From: Paenibacillus prosopidis | GTDB lineage: Bacteria > Bacillota > Bacilli > Paenibacillales > Paenibacillaceae | Direction: 5' to 3' | Length of the DNA stretch: 64,000 bases | Assembly (NCBI RefSeq): GCF_003337375.1 | Contig: NZ_QPJD01000014.1 | Coordinates: 123,384-187,383 of the forward strand | Part shown: positions 36,412 to 43,626 of the stretch, piece by piece | Layout: each line of letters opens with the position of its first letter | Numbering within the stretch: the stretch's first letter is position 1 | The notes under the pieces: generated by a model | The model's database searches: none | Seen by the model: only the letters and a program-made list of their open reading frames with translations | What the model was told of the DNA's origin: nothing | Position numbers and translations under genes: made by a program

Positions 36412-36540
36412 GAGCCGCAGAATATATATCAGGAAGTATATGGTGTTAGTAAGACTGCCTATGAACCGGGGACGTTAGCTCAAAGAGATCAGGCTGCATC
36501 GATTATTTACAGATTCCTGGAGGCAATAGAGGAATTGTAG
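36412..36540 (+). pseudogene. Out-of-frame remnant resembling the end of an S-layer-homology (SLH) type protein
   Basis: Directly after the GH30 stop, the +1 frame is open for 43 codons to TAG at 36538. It reads E-P-Q-N-I-Y-Q-E-V-Y-G-V-S-K and ends R-D-Q-A-A-S-I-I-Y-R-F-L, which looks like the final helix of an SLH repeat (T-R-A-E-x-A-x-M-L-Y-R-F-L). It has no start of its own. It may be a lost C-terminal anchor of the GH30 protein or the tail of a deleted gene. Confidence 0.4.
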
Positions 36541-36550
36541 AAGTAACAAA

Positions 36551-36580
36551 ACCATCGCCCAACCCGGGCGATGGTTTTTT
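36551..36580 (+). terminator. Rho-independent terminator of the GH30 gene
   Basis: Perfect stem CCATCGCCC/GGGCGATGG with loop AACCC and a run of six T. Confidence 0.92.
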
Positions 36581-36736
36581 GGAAGGAAATAGGGTCAAGT
36601 TCTTGTCATTTATGAGAGTTCTTTGTCAACCGATTTCCACTGAAGATCTACATCCATCGAGTAACGGAGGCAAGCCGCCGATCTCCATACCCTTTATGGC
36701 AGACAAACCTATTTTGATAATAAAAGGTGAAGTACA

Positions 36737-37093
36737 ATGGCTAAGATACTTGTTGTTGATAATGCGGTACCTGTGAGAGTCTTGATTAAAGTTATCCTTG
36801 CCAATGGCGGGCATGAGGTTATTGGAGAGGCATCCAGTGGCAGAGAAGCGGTAGAAAAATACCGTCAATTAAAACCTGATCTGGTTACGATGGATATTAA
36901 CATGCCGGTTATGGATGGAGTTAAGGCAGCTCTTCAGATCAAACTGGAGGATTCGGAGGCAAAGATCGTGATGTGCTCAACGATGGGCCATTTAGTTGTA
37001 CAAGCCATGCAGGCGGGCGCCACTGATTTTATCGTAAAACCATTTGATATAGACCGATTTCTTGATGCCGTTAATAGAGTACTGGCCGGATAA
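36737..37093 (+). CDS. CheY-like single-domain response regulator
   Basis: 118 residues, receiver only. Phospho-acceptor D53 (TMDINMP), T/S at S81-T82 and K101 (I-V-K-P-F) are present. The N-terminal acid pair is D8-N9 instead of D-D, so one Mg-binding acid is replaced by Asn; this still occurs in some working receivers. The closest look is to CheY of Firmicutes (V-V-D-x-A-x-x-x-R), but no chemotaxis gene or kinase is near. AAGGTG precedes ATG. Orphan; partner unknown. Confidence 0.85.
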   Translation: MAKILVVDNAVPVRVLIKVILANGGHEVIGEASSGREAVEKYRQLKPDLVTMDINMPVMDGVKAALQIKLEDSEAKIVMCSTMGHLVVQAMQAGATDFIVKPFDIDRFLDAVNRVLAG

Positions 37094-37420
37094 AAGGGGA
37101 GGACTTTTATGTAGTGAAAGATAGCTAATGGTAGTTGTAAAAATCTATGCTTGAATAAACCGGCCATCAAGGTCATGCTTATGCTTATGCGGAATGGGGA
37201 CATAGTCCACAAGTACCTCAAAAGAGGGGCGAAACGGATTAATAACGGATTCTATGTCCGCGTACACCTAGCCGCAAAAGCGCGAATTCCTAATCGCGGC
37301 AGCCCTTAACACCGGATTTTGTCCGAGTTGTTATTTAAACCGTTCCACCAATGGGAGATTCTAAATTTTCTTAAACTTACGAATAAATTTTCAGAATATT
37401 AAGAATAGTATAAAAATTAC
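37094..37420. other. Intergenic stretch without recognisable gene
   Basis: No coding frame with a ribosome site. A few short inverted repeats (for example GCGCGAATTCCTAATCGCG near 37277) and the related segments CGGATTCTATGTCCG and CCGGATTTTGTCCG are seen. No function can be given. Confidence 0.5.
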
Positions 37421-37449
37421 TTGTATTTTATAAAACGCTTACATATACT
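37421..37449 (+). promoter_or_regulatory. Sigma-A promoter of the 39-residue membrane peptide gene
   Basis: TTGTAT at 37421-37426, exactly 17 bp, TATACT at 37444-37449, about 55 bp upstream of the small gene's ATG. Confidence 0.6.
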
Positions 37450-37504
37450 ATAACTAATCAGACAGAAAAGAAATGGACGGCAGCTTAATCAGGAGGTGAC
37501 GCCT

Positions 37505-37624
37505 ATGAATAAGGACGGAAGTTTAGTTATCGGGTTATTCTGGGGTACCACATTATCTATTCCTTTATGGGTATCATTGATTGGGTGGGTAGGGTTAATA
37601 GTCGATATGATAAATAAAATCTAG
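37505..37624 (+). CDS. Small membrane protein of 39 residues, unknown function
   Basis: ATG 37505 lies 8 bp after a near-perfect AGGAGGTGA site, and a good promoter is found upstream. The protein starts M-N-K-D-G-S-L, then has one long hydrophobic segment rich in W, L and I (about residues 7-34), ending D-M-I-N-K-I. Such peptides can be toxins, regulators of a membrane partner, or phage-derived. No family is recognised. Signal quality suggests a real gene. Confidence 0.6.
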   Translation: MNKDGSLVIGLFWGTTLSIPLWVSLIGWVGLIVDMINKI

Positions 37625-37769
37625 TTTTACAACGATACTGAAGTGTACCCCTTAATATAGGAATTGGAAAAATCCTTATGCTCCGAGACGTGAAGCCTTT
37701 GTCTACACGTGACGAGAAGTGGACATATCGGAAGGCCATTCTCTGCATGCAAGGGAATAACTTGAGTAT

Positions 37770-37798
37770 TTGACTTTCCTCCATTTGTGTTGTAAAAA
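37770..37798 (+). promoter_or_regulatory. Probable promoter of the trpS T-box leader
   Basis: TTGACT at 37770-37775, 17 bp, TAAAAA at 37793-37798. Transcription would begin about 20 bp before the first T-box element. Confidence 0.5.
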
Positions 37799-37825
37799 TG
37801 TAGTAATAAAATAAAAAACAATTTT

Positions 37826-38096
37826 GCGATGATGAAGAGAGTACGCATAGTAAATACTCCAGAGAGCTGATGGTTGGTGCGAATCAGTGTAGAGATTATG
37901 CCGAAGTGGGCTTCTGAGCATCCAAACCGAAAAATAAGATTGAGTAGGCTTTGGCGAAAGTCTCGTCGTTACAAGAGACACGTATTCAAACATCATGTAT
38001 GTTTCGATACGCTAAGTGAGTCCGTTTAATGCGGGCTAATTAAGGTGGTACCACGGGGTTTTCTCGTCCTTTCTAGGATGAGAGCCCCTTTTTTAT
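37826..38096 (+). ncRNA. T-box leader (tRNA-Trp sensing) upstream of trpS
   Basis: Contains the AGAGA-box region (AGAGAGCTGATGG near 37861), a candidate UGG Trp specifier codon at 37907-37909 in the loop GAAGTGGGCTTC, and the invariant T-box AAGGTGGTACCACG at 38042-38055. Uncharged tRNA-Trp would pair with the specifier and T-box and stabilise an antiterminator, allowing trpS expression. Confidence 0.92.
38055..38094 (+). terminator. Regulated terminator of the T-box leader
   Basis: GGGGTTTTCTCGTCC pairs with GGATGAGAGCCCC (G-U pairs included), followed by TTTTTT. It competes with the antiterminator formed by the T-box sequence. Confidence 0.9.
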
Positions 38097-38116
38097 GTAT
38101 CATGAGGAGGGAGAAC

Positions 38117-39118
38117 ATGAATAAAGAAATCGTACTAACGGGAATTAAGCCCACGGGGAAAGTCCATGTTGGGAATTACATTGCAGCAATAAAACCCGCT
38201 CTCCAAATCGCAATAGTCAGTGATTGTACAGCACTTTATTTTATTGCTGATTATCATGGACTAACATTCATTCAGGACAAAGAGGAATATAATCATTTAT
38301 CATACGGTATTGCTGCGACGTGGCTTGCTATGGGGCTTGACCCAGAGAGGGTGATTTTTTATAGACAATCGGATGTGCCTGAAATATTCGAACTTAATTG
38401 GATACTTTCATGCCTGACCCCAAAAGGATTAATGAACCGTGCCCATGCTTATAAAGCAATTCTTGATAAAAATGAACAATTGGGAGTGGATATGGATTCA
38501 GGGGTTAATATGGGGTTGTACACATACCCGATTTTGATGGCAGCGGATATATTGTTATTTCAATCCGATAAAGTTCCAGTGGGAAAAGACCAAATTCAGC
38601 ATGTAGAGATAGCAAGAGATATTGCAGAAGGATTCAACAGAAATTTTGGGGATACCTTCAAGTTGCCGAAATATGTAGTTGATGAATATACCGCTGTAAT
38701 CCCTGGACTTGACGGTAGAAAAATGAGTAAGAGTTATAATAATACGATTCCGCTTTTTGAATCAACTGAGGATCTTAAAAAGTTAATTAATAAAATGAAA
38801 ACTGATTCTACACCTCCAAACGAACCGAGAGATCCTGACACATCTAACGTATTCTTATTGTATAAGGAATTCGCGACTCCTGAACAAATCCAAGAGTTAA
38901 GGAATAAATATCTAAACGGCATTAGTTGGGGAGAGGCAAAGCAGGAACTGTTTCAGGTCATGAATGATTATTTGGAGGAACCACGCAAAAAATACAATGA
39001 ATTAATGGGAGAACCAGAACAAATTGATCATATTCTGTTTGAAGGTGCTAAAAAGGCAAGGGCTATGGCTGCACCTATTCTTGAGAAGGTCAAAACTAAG
39101 ATTGGGCGTTATAGGTAA
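38117..39118 (+). CDS. trpS: Tryptophanyl-tRNA synthetase
   Basis: 333 residues, class I synthetase. The HIGH motif is H-V-G-N (residues ~16-19) and the KMSKS loop is G-R-K-M-S-K-S-Y-N-N. GGAGG 7 bp before ATG 38117 sets the start; the longer upstream frame runs into the T-box terminator. It charges tRNA-Trp and is controlled by the T-box leader just upstream. Base composition is lower in GC than the bio or ger genes; together with its surroundings this suggests an acquired, perhaps second, TrpRS. Some acquired TrpRS forms resist indolmycin, but this cannot be judged here. Confidence 0.93.
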   Translation: MNKEIVLTGIKPTGKVHVGNYIAAIKPALQIAIVSDCTALYFIADYHGLTFIQDKEEYNHLSYGIAATWLAMGLDPERVIFYRQSDVPEIFELNWILSCLTPKGLMNRAHAYKAILDKNEQLGVDMDSGVNMGLYTYPILMAADILLFQSDKVPVGKDQIQHVEIARDIAEGFNRNFGDTFKLPKYVVDEYTAVIPGLDGRKMSKSYNNTIPLFESTEDLKKLINKMKTDSTPPNEPRDPDTSNVFLLYKEFATPEQIQELRNKYLNGISWGEAKQELFQVMNDYLEEPRKKYNELMGEPEQIDHILFEGAKKARAMAAPILEKVKTKIGRYR

Positions 39119-39132
39119 AATAAAGTAAGAAT

Positions 39133-39166
39133 ACATGCGGTAATGGCTTTTGCATTTCGCATGTTT
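39133..39166 (+). terminator. Hairpin after trpS
   Basis: ACATGCGGTAATG pairs with CATTTCGCATGT around GCTTTTG, followed by a short T stretch. Confidence 0.65.
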
Positions 39167-39216
39167 GCAGGTTATAGGTTAAAATGGATGTAACAAAGCA
39201 AATAGGAGCTGTATAT

Positions 39217-39696
39217 ATGTCGAAAGATGAAGTTATTTTAACCAAAGAGGGCTTGGCTAAATTAGAAGCTGAACTGGATGATCTTAAATATGTGAAGCGC
39301 AGAGAATTAGCCGCCCGCATTAAACTGGCTATTAGTTTTGGCGATTTGAAGGAAAATAGCGAGTATCATTCCGCCAAGGAAGATCAGGCCTTCATGGAAA
39401 CAAGAATTCTTACCATCGAAAGAATGTTAAAGAAGGCGCGTGTCGTCGATTCCGATCAATTAGATGTATCGAAAGTCAACATTGGATCTGTTGTCATACT
39501 CAATGACATTGAATTTTCCGAGAAAATCGAATATCAGATTGTCGGGACGGAAGAGGCGGATGTCGCCGAAAATAAAATATCCTATGAAAGTCCTTTGGGC
39601 AAGGAGCTTATCGGTAAAAAAGTAGGCAGCATTATCAGTGTTAACGCTCCTATGGGTGTCATTAAATACGAGCTGCTTGAAATAAGAGCCATGTAG
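39217..39696 (+). CDS. greA: Transcription elongation factor GreA paralogue
   Basis: 159 residues. The N-terminal antiparallel coiled coil (residues 1-78) has the tip motif G-D-L-K-E-N-S-E-Y, whose two acids position Mg in the RNA polymerase secondary channel for cleavage of backtracked RNA. The C-terminal FKBP-like domain ends Y-E-L-L-E-I-R. AGGAG 9 bp upstream favours ATG 39217 over 39184. Since most Firmicutes keep greA in a conserved location elsewhere, this may be an extra copy. A decayed fragment of a second copy lies at 43259. Confidence 0.9.
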   Translation: MSKDEVILTKEGLAKLEAELDDLKYVKRRELAARIKLAISFGDLKENSEYHSAKEDQAFMETRILTIERMLKKARVVDSDQLDVSKVNIGSVVILNDIEFSEKIEYQIVGTEEADVAENKISYESPLGKELIGKKVGSIISVNAPMGVIKYELLEIRAM

Positions 39697-39799
39697 ACGA
39701 TATATAAACTTAAAAGGATCTCCGTCGTGTATGAAATGAATTGATTTGTCCAAAATATAACAGATTGGTTATTTCATGCATGAAAAGGAGAATACATTA

Positions 39800-40462
39800 A
39801 TGAAAAGCAAGCTTTTCAAGTTAGGTTTGTTGGGTATCGCTCTTACTCTTATAATGAGCTTGGCTCCAATGAGGGCCGTTGCTGCAGAAAATGATCACAA
39901 TCACACGCATGAGCAATGCTTGAGTCCATCCATGGTACAGTTAAAGGGCGATATGAGAAAGCTCTGGATCGATCATGTGATATGGACGAGAAGTTACATC
40001 GTAAGCAATCTTGCAGGCTTGCTGGATCAGGAGCAGGTGCTGGCAAGGCTGTTGAAGAACCAGAAGGATATTGGAAATGCAATAAAGCCGTATTATGGGG
40101 AGGCAGCTGGCAATAAGCTGACCGAGCTGTTAACGGACCATATCGTCATTGCCGGGAAAATAGTAAATGCAGCAAAGAGCGGGAACCAGGCGGACTTGGA
40201 AAAATTCAATAAAGCATGGTACAAAAACGCCGATGATATTGCTAAATTTCTTAGCAGCGCCAACCCAAACTGGACGCATAAGCAATTAAAGGAACAGTTG
40301 GACATCCATTTGCAGTTACTTGCAGACGATGTCGCGGCAAGGCTCGCAAAAAATTGGGAAGCCGATATTATGGTGTTCGATAAAGCGGAGAACCACATTA
40401 TTATGCTGGCAGACATCCTTACGGATGGAATAGTCAAGCAATTCCCTGACCGGTTTAAATGA
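39800..40462 (+). CDS. Secreted helical protein of unknown function
   Basis: 220 residues with a Sec signal (K-S-K-L-F-K-L-G then a hydrophobic core, cut near V-A-A-E). The mature part starts with a His-rich stretch (E-N-D-H-N-H-T-H-E-Q-C) and is otherwise helical. Two similar halves, each with a W-x-x-H-x-x-W/L and H-x-x-x-x-A/L pattern, suggest an internal repeat of a four-helix unit. AAGGAG 12 bp upstream supports ATG 39800. Not recognised as any known enzyme. Its C-terminal 120 bp recur in the relic at 43316-43431. Confidence 0.65.
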   Translation: MKSKLFKLGLLGIALTLIMSLAPMRAVAAENDHNHTHEQCLSPSMVQLKGDMRKLWIDHVIWTRSYIVSNLAGLLDQEQVLARLLKNQKDIGNAIKPYYGEAAGNKLTELLTDHIVIAGKIVNAAKSGNQADLEKFNKAWYKNADDIAKFLSSANPNWTHKQLKEQLDIHLQLLADDVAARLAKNWEADIMVFDKAENHIIMLADILTDGIVKQFPDRFK

Positions 40463-40536
40463 ATACTGTAGAAGAAAAGAACCTCAAATCCAATTTATGG
40501 GTTCACTTTAGAGGTAAAAAATTTAAATTGACATGT

Positions 40537-40580
40537 AAAATGGCGTGCAAATTGACAACCAATTTGATACGCCATTTTTA
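40537..40580 (+). terminator. Terminator hairpin downstream of the secreted helical protein gene
   Basis: AAAATGGCGTGCAAATTG pairs with CAATTTGATACGCCATTTT (one bulge) with a short loop and T-run, 75 bp after the stop. Confidence 0.75.
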
Positions 40581-40935
40581 TTGTTATAAGTTACCTTTTA
40601 TAATCTGATTATCAGTCAAATCTATGATGTCGTAAAATTCGAGGATTTTATCTTTAAAAAAATGGATATACATTCAATGGAAAATCATGTATTATGATTT
40701 TGTTGCAAAAAACTGGAAGAAATGAAATATTGAGAATACCGAGGAAAATATATGGAATAATTCAACTGCTACTAGTTCACTTTGTACTGTCTACTGATAA
40801 CAACCTTTAGCCTAGCTTCTTTACCATGTAGAGATGTAGTCCATCTATGACTATAACATAGAGAGACTAATAGGCCAATTAGATTGAATCGTCTGGCCAA
40901 CGTTCAATATATTATAATATGAAAAATAAGAGAGG
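40581..40935. other. AT-rich intergenic region
   Basis: No coding frame with a usable ribosome site. TTGAAT at about 40884 and TATATT 18 bp further on could be the promoter of the next gene. Confidence 0.4.
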
Positions 40936-41991
40936 ATGAAGATTAACTTGATCAAAAAATTTTCAATCTTAATTCTGTCACTTGCAATGGTCTTATCTTT
41001 TGGATTTTCCACGTCAGCTGCACCTAAAAATCAAAAAGAAAATACGGCAGCTCAGGAAAAAGCTAATAAAGAAGTTGAGGTAAAGAAAGCAGAAATTCAA
41101 GAAGTAATGAGACAATTGTCTGAATACAGAACTAGGAAACTTCTGAACGCACGGAAGCAGGATGGAAGTTTGGGGACACAAAATGATATTAGCAGTAATT
41201 TAGTCGATGATAGATATGAGATGGAACTTGAAGCTAAGTTGAATGCTCTTGGCGTCAAAAAACTTACACAAAGTGAAGCTGAGGCTATTTACTCTCAGTC
41301 AAATAGCGATGAAGTTAGCGCTATGGTTACCGTGCCGAATTCTAATGCTAATGTTAAATGGTATGAGATAAGATATTCGCATTACAAAAATAATCAAAGT
41401 TACGACTTGCAGGATTTATATGCACAGGGTATTGGTTATAATACCAACCTATCTGTGGCACGCGACGGGGCAACACTCTATACTAATAAACAAATTGCGA
41501 TAAATAACTTAAAAGAGGTTGGTAGTATTTACGTAGAAAAATTTGTTGGTGCCGCATTCAGCTTAGTTCCGTTGGTAGGTTGGGCTCCATGGGAATTATT
41601 CTTTCAAGACAACACTAATGTCACCAATAATAGCCACGTAATTTCTTACGGTAGTCTATCGACTATTTGCTTTACATATGTAAAGCTAGCTGGTAAAGAT
41701 GATAGTTGGCAAAAATTATCCTTCGTCTCAAATACTTTCTCCATTGCTGCAGGGCATACTTTACGAGGTATTAAGAATGGTCTACCATTTACTCATTCGA
41801 AGGATACCAATAACACGGTATACGCAGAAAATTATTCTAGCGGATATAAAGCTGTGGATTCATACCTTAATACCTCCACCCAGAGAAGTTCATTTGCTCG
41901 TTACTTTAGGTTCTATAATCATGATAAAACAGCAAATATAACCGCGTATGTCCTTAACCCGTCAGTCCCTACACAAATTACGATTAATTGA
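40936..41991 (+). CDS. Secreted protein of unknown function, AT-rich
   Basis: 351 residues. Sec signal to about residue 29 (S-T-S-A-A-P). Then a charged, helical, probably coiled-coil segment (residues ~32-75, rich in K, E, Q), followed by a domain of mixed strands with many N, S, Y and aromatic residues. A hydrophobic stretch near residue 200 (F-V-G-A-A-F-S-L-V-P-L-V-G-W-A-P-W) could insert into a membrane. ATG 40936 touches GAGAGG; TTG 40948 is a possible real start. Low GC and no homology recognised suggest a transferred gene. The next gene may form a unit with it. Confidence 0.55.
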   Translation: MKINLIKKFSILILSLAMVLSFGFSTSAAPKNQKENTAAQEKANKEVEVKKAEIQEVMRQLSEYRTRKLLNARKQDGSLGTQNDISSNLVDDRYEMELEAKLNALGVKKLTQSEAEAIYSQSNSDEVSAMVTVPNSNANVKWYEIRYSHYKNNQSYDLQDLYAQGIGYNTNLSVARDGATLYTNKQIAINNLKEVGSIYVEKFVGAAFSLVPLVGWAPWELFFQDNTNVTNNSHVISYGSLSTICFTYVKLAGKDDSWQKLSFVSNTFSIAAGHTLRGIKNGLPFTHSKDTNNTVYAENYSSGYKAVDSYLNTSTQRSSFARYFRFYNHDKTANITAYVLNPSVPTQITIN

Positions 41992-42073
41992 ATATACGTC
42001 AAGTTCATTTGCAATGTTTCGGAGTTCTCTTCGAAACATTGCTTTCCCATTTCAAGGATCAAAGGAGGTTAAT

Positions 42074-42616
42074 ATGAAGAGAAGATTAATAGGGGTATCC
42101 ATCGTTATTGCAGTTTTGATTGGCGTAGTTGTTTGGTACCAGTTTAATACAAGTATTTCTTCAGTTCTTAAAAGACAAGGGTTCACAGCAAATGATATTA
42201 TAACTGTTGAGGGTTATTCTTCGGACGCAGAGCATATAACTAAAATAATACTCTTAGCAAACAGAGATAAATTAGGAATTGTTGGCCTTACGAAACAAGG
42301 ATTCGGTAAATGGATAATTCAGCCTATGACATCAGTCATCGATAACCCTACTAATGGTGAATATTCTACTTCAGCTATGTCCATTATGAAAAACCATGGT
42401 GAAAACTTTTATAATGAGAAACATGTGTTTGTCGCAACATATTTAGATAATAAAAGTGAGCCCTTTATTGTTGGCAACTCAGATTTTTATCTAAATGTCG
42501 ATTATTTTACTGTGAACGGAAAACTATTATTATTTGCTCATGCAATTGCCGGGAAAAGTTTGGAGAGATTTGGAGCAGACGACGTAATTTTTTATTTAAA
42601 TAAGCAATTTCAGTGA
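42074..42616 (+). CDS. Membrane-anchored protein of unknown function
   Basis: 180 residues: M-K-R-R-L, one membrane helix (residues ~6-24), then an extracytoplasmic domain of about 150 residues with strand-like repeats (I-T-K-I-I-L-L-A-N-R-D-K-L-G-I-V-G-L). AAAGGAGGTT lies 3-4 bp before ATG 42074. It follows the secreted protein by 80 bp in the same direction. No family is recognised; a partner or immunity-type role for the upstream protein is possible but unsupported. Confidence 0.6.
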   Translation: MKRRLIGVSIVIAVLIGVVVWYQFNTSISSVLKRQGFTANDIITVEGYSSDAEHITKIILLANRDKLGIVGLTKQGFGKWIIQPMTSVIDNPTNGEYSTSAMSIMKNHGENFYNEKHVFVATYLDNKSEPFIVGNSDFYLNVDYFTVNGKLLLFAHAIAGKSLERFGADDVIFYLNKQFQ

Positions 42617-42831
42617 TATAGGACACATTGCCATATTTTTGAAAATTACTTGCTTTCATCACTATCTTTTTAAGTTTTCTTCTGATATTAACTACTGAAC
42701 CATAACGCCTCAATAACTCGGCATCTAATGTAATTCATTATTCGAAAGTACTGAACCCTTGCACAAAGAGTTCTTTCTGCATAGTCATATATCTGCCGTT
42801 TTTCAGGAATTTTATTGTATAAATTATAATG

Positions 42832-42860
42832 AAGAAAACCACAGTCTGTGGTTTTCTTCA
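42832..42860. terminator. Perfect 14-bp inverted repeat
   Basis: GAAGAAAACCACAG and CTGTGGTTTTCTTC are separated by a single T, so the loop must open a few base pairs. It lies 215 bp after the last gene and 90 bp before the next; likely a terminator working in both directions. Confidence 0.6.
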
Positions 42861-42949
42861 TTTATCCTAAAATTCGAAAGTGAAGTCTCATAATCGTAAA
42901 GGAATTGCTGTAATAAATATAAATTTGACGTAGGGGGCATCGGATATCA

Positions 42950-43150
42950 ATGATTTTAATGAGTGTTATTCTTATAATCGGAGGTTTATTGATGATTTTT
43001 AAGACCTCAGTATTTTGGAAAATAACAGAACGTTGGACATCAAAGGACGGTACTGAGCCCTCAGATCTTTATATTTGGAATACACGCTTTGGTGGCATAA
43101 TGTGTACTCTTGTAGGCTGTGCAAATTTATTTATTTATTTTATTTTGTAA
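42950..43150 (+). CDS. Small membrane protein, DUF6199-like
   Basis: 66 residues with two membrane helices (residues ~3-20 and ~48-66) and a conserved-looking middle: F-W-K-I-T-E-R-W-T-S-K-D-G-T-E-P-S-D-L-Y-I-W-x-x-R-x-G-G, split here by dashes to show the pattern. This W-x-S/K-x-G-x-E-P-S-D arrangement recurs in small Firmicute membrane proteins placed in DUF6199 as far as I recall. TAGGGGG lies 13 bp upstream. Function unknown. Confidence 0.6.
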   Translation: MILMSVILIIGGLLMIFKTSVFWKITERWTSKDGTEPSDLYIWNTRFGGIMCTLVGCANLFIYFIL

Positions 43151-43258
43151 TTCGTAAAACATCAGAGAACGTTCTTTGCTAAAGGAAAAATAATGTTGTA
43201 ATACAAGTCTATTTCTTTTTGGGATATCGACCAGTACGGAATCTCTGAATATTACACA

Positions 43259-43431
43259 ATGAATGTTGAAGAAGGCGCGGGTCGTGATTCGGATCAATTA
43301 GATGTATCGCAAAGATTGCAAAAATTGGGGAGCTGATATTATCGCTTTCGATCAAGGGGAGGACCATTATTATGCTAGCCGACACCCTTACGGAAGGAAT
43401 AGTCAAGCAATTCCAGGACCGGTTTAAATGA
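43259..43431 (+). pseudogene. Chimeric relic: greA fragment joined to the 3' end of the secreted-protein gene
   Basis: 43259-43314 closely matches greA at 39420-39475 (for example GATCAATTAGATGTATCG in both) but has a lost base that shifts the frame. It then jumps to 43316-43431, which matches the last ~120 bp of the 39800-40462 gene including its stop (GGTTTAAATGAAT). About 870 bp between the two parental points are missing. So the segment is the remains of a duplicated greA/secreted-protein pair with an internal deletion. Confidence 0.8.
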
Positions 43432-43467
43432 ATGCGATAGTTGAAAACTAATCATGTCAGGTAAAGG

Positions 43468-43496
43468 ACCTCATATCCAATGAGGTTCTTTTTTTA
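43468..43496 (+). terminator. Terminator behind the relic
   Basis: GACCTCAT pairs with ATGAGGTTC around ATCCA, then TTTTTTT. It insulates the biotin promoter from upstream transcription and seems related to the sequence after the parental gene at 40470. Confidence 0.85.
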
Positions 43497-43522
43497 TGTT
43501 CGTGAAATTATTAGCTGATTTA

Positions 43523-43551
43523 TTTACAGGGAGATCTTGGTCTGCTAGAAT
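43523..43551 (+). promoter_or_regulatory. Sigma-A promoter of the biotin operon
   Basis: TTTACA at 43523-43528, 17 bp, TAGAAT at 43546-43551. The start site would be near 43558, just before the BirA operator. Confidence 0.75.
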
Positions 43552-43563
43552 AGCTACAACTAA

Positions 43564-43597
43564 TTGTTAACCTATTAAGAATTATTTTGGTTAACAT
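43564..43597 (+). promoter_or_regulatory. BirA operator (biotin box)
   Basis: TTGTTAACC, 16 bp, GGTTAACAT: an inverted repeat with the arms and spacing known for BirA sites in Firmicutes, one mismatch. Placed at the transcription start of bioA, it would let biotinyl-AMP-bound BirA dimers block the operon. Confidence 0.9.
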
Positions 43598-43626
43598 ATC
43601 ACAAAAAAGACCGGAGGGGGAACTTC

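Noticed and set aside
36581..36736. Possible gene at 36579-36776
   Set aside because: No ribosome site and overlaps the CheY-like start in another frame; the composition does not look like protein.
38045..38116. Longer trpS start
   Set aside because: The frame runs through the T-box terminator hairpin; ATG 38117 has a good GGAGG.
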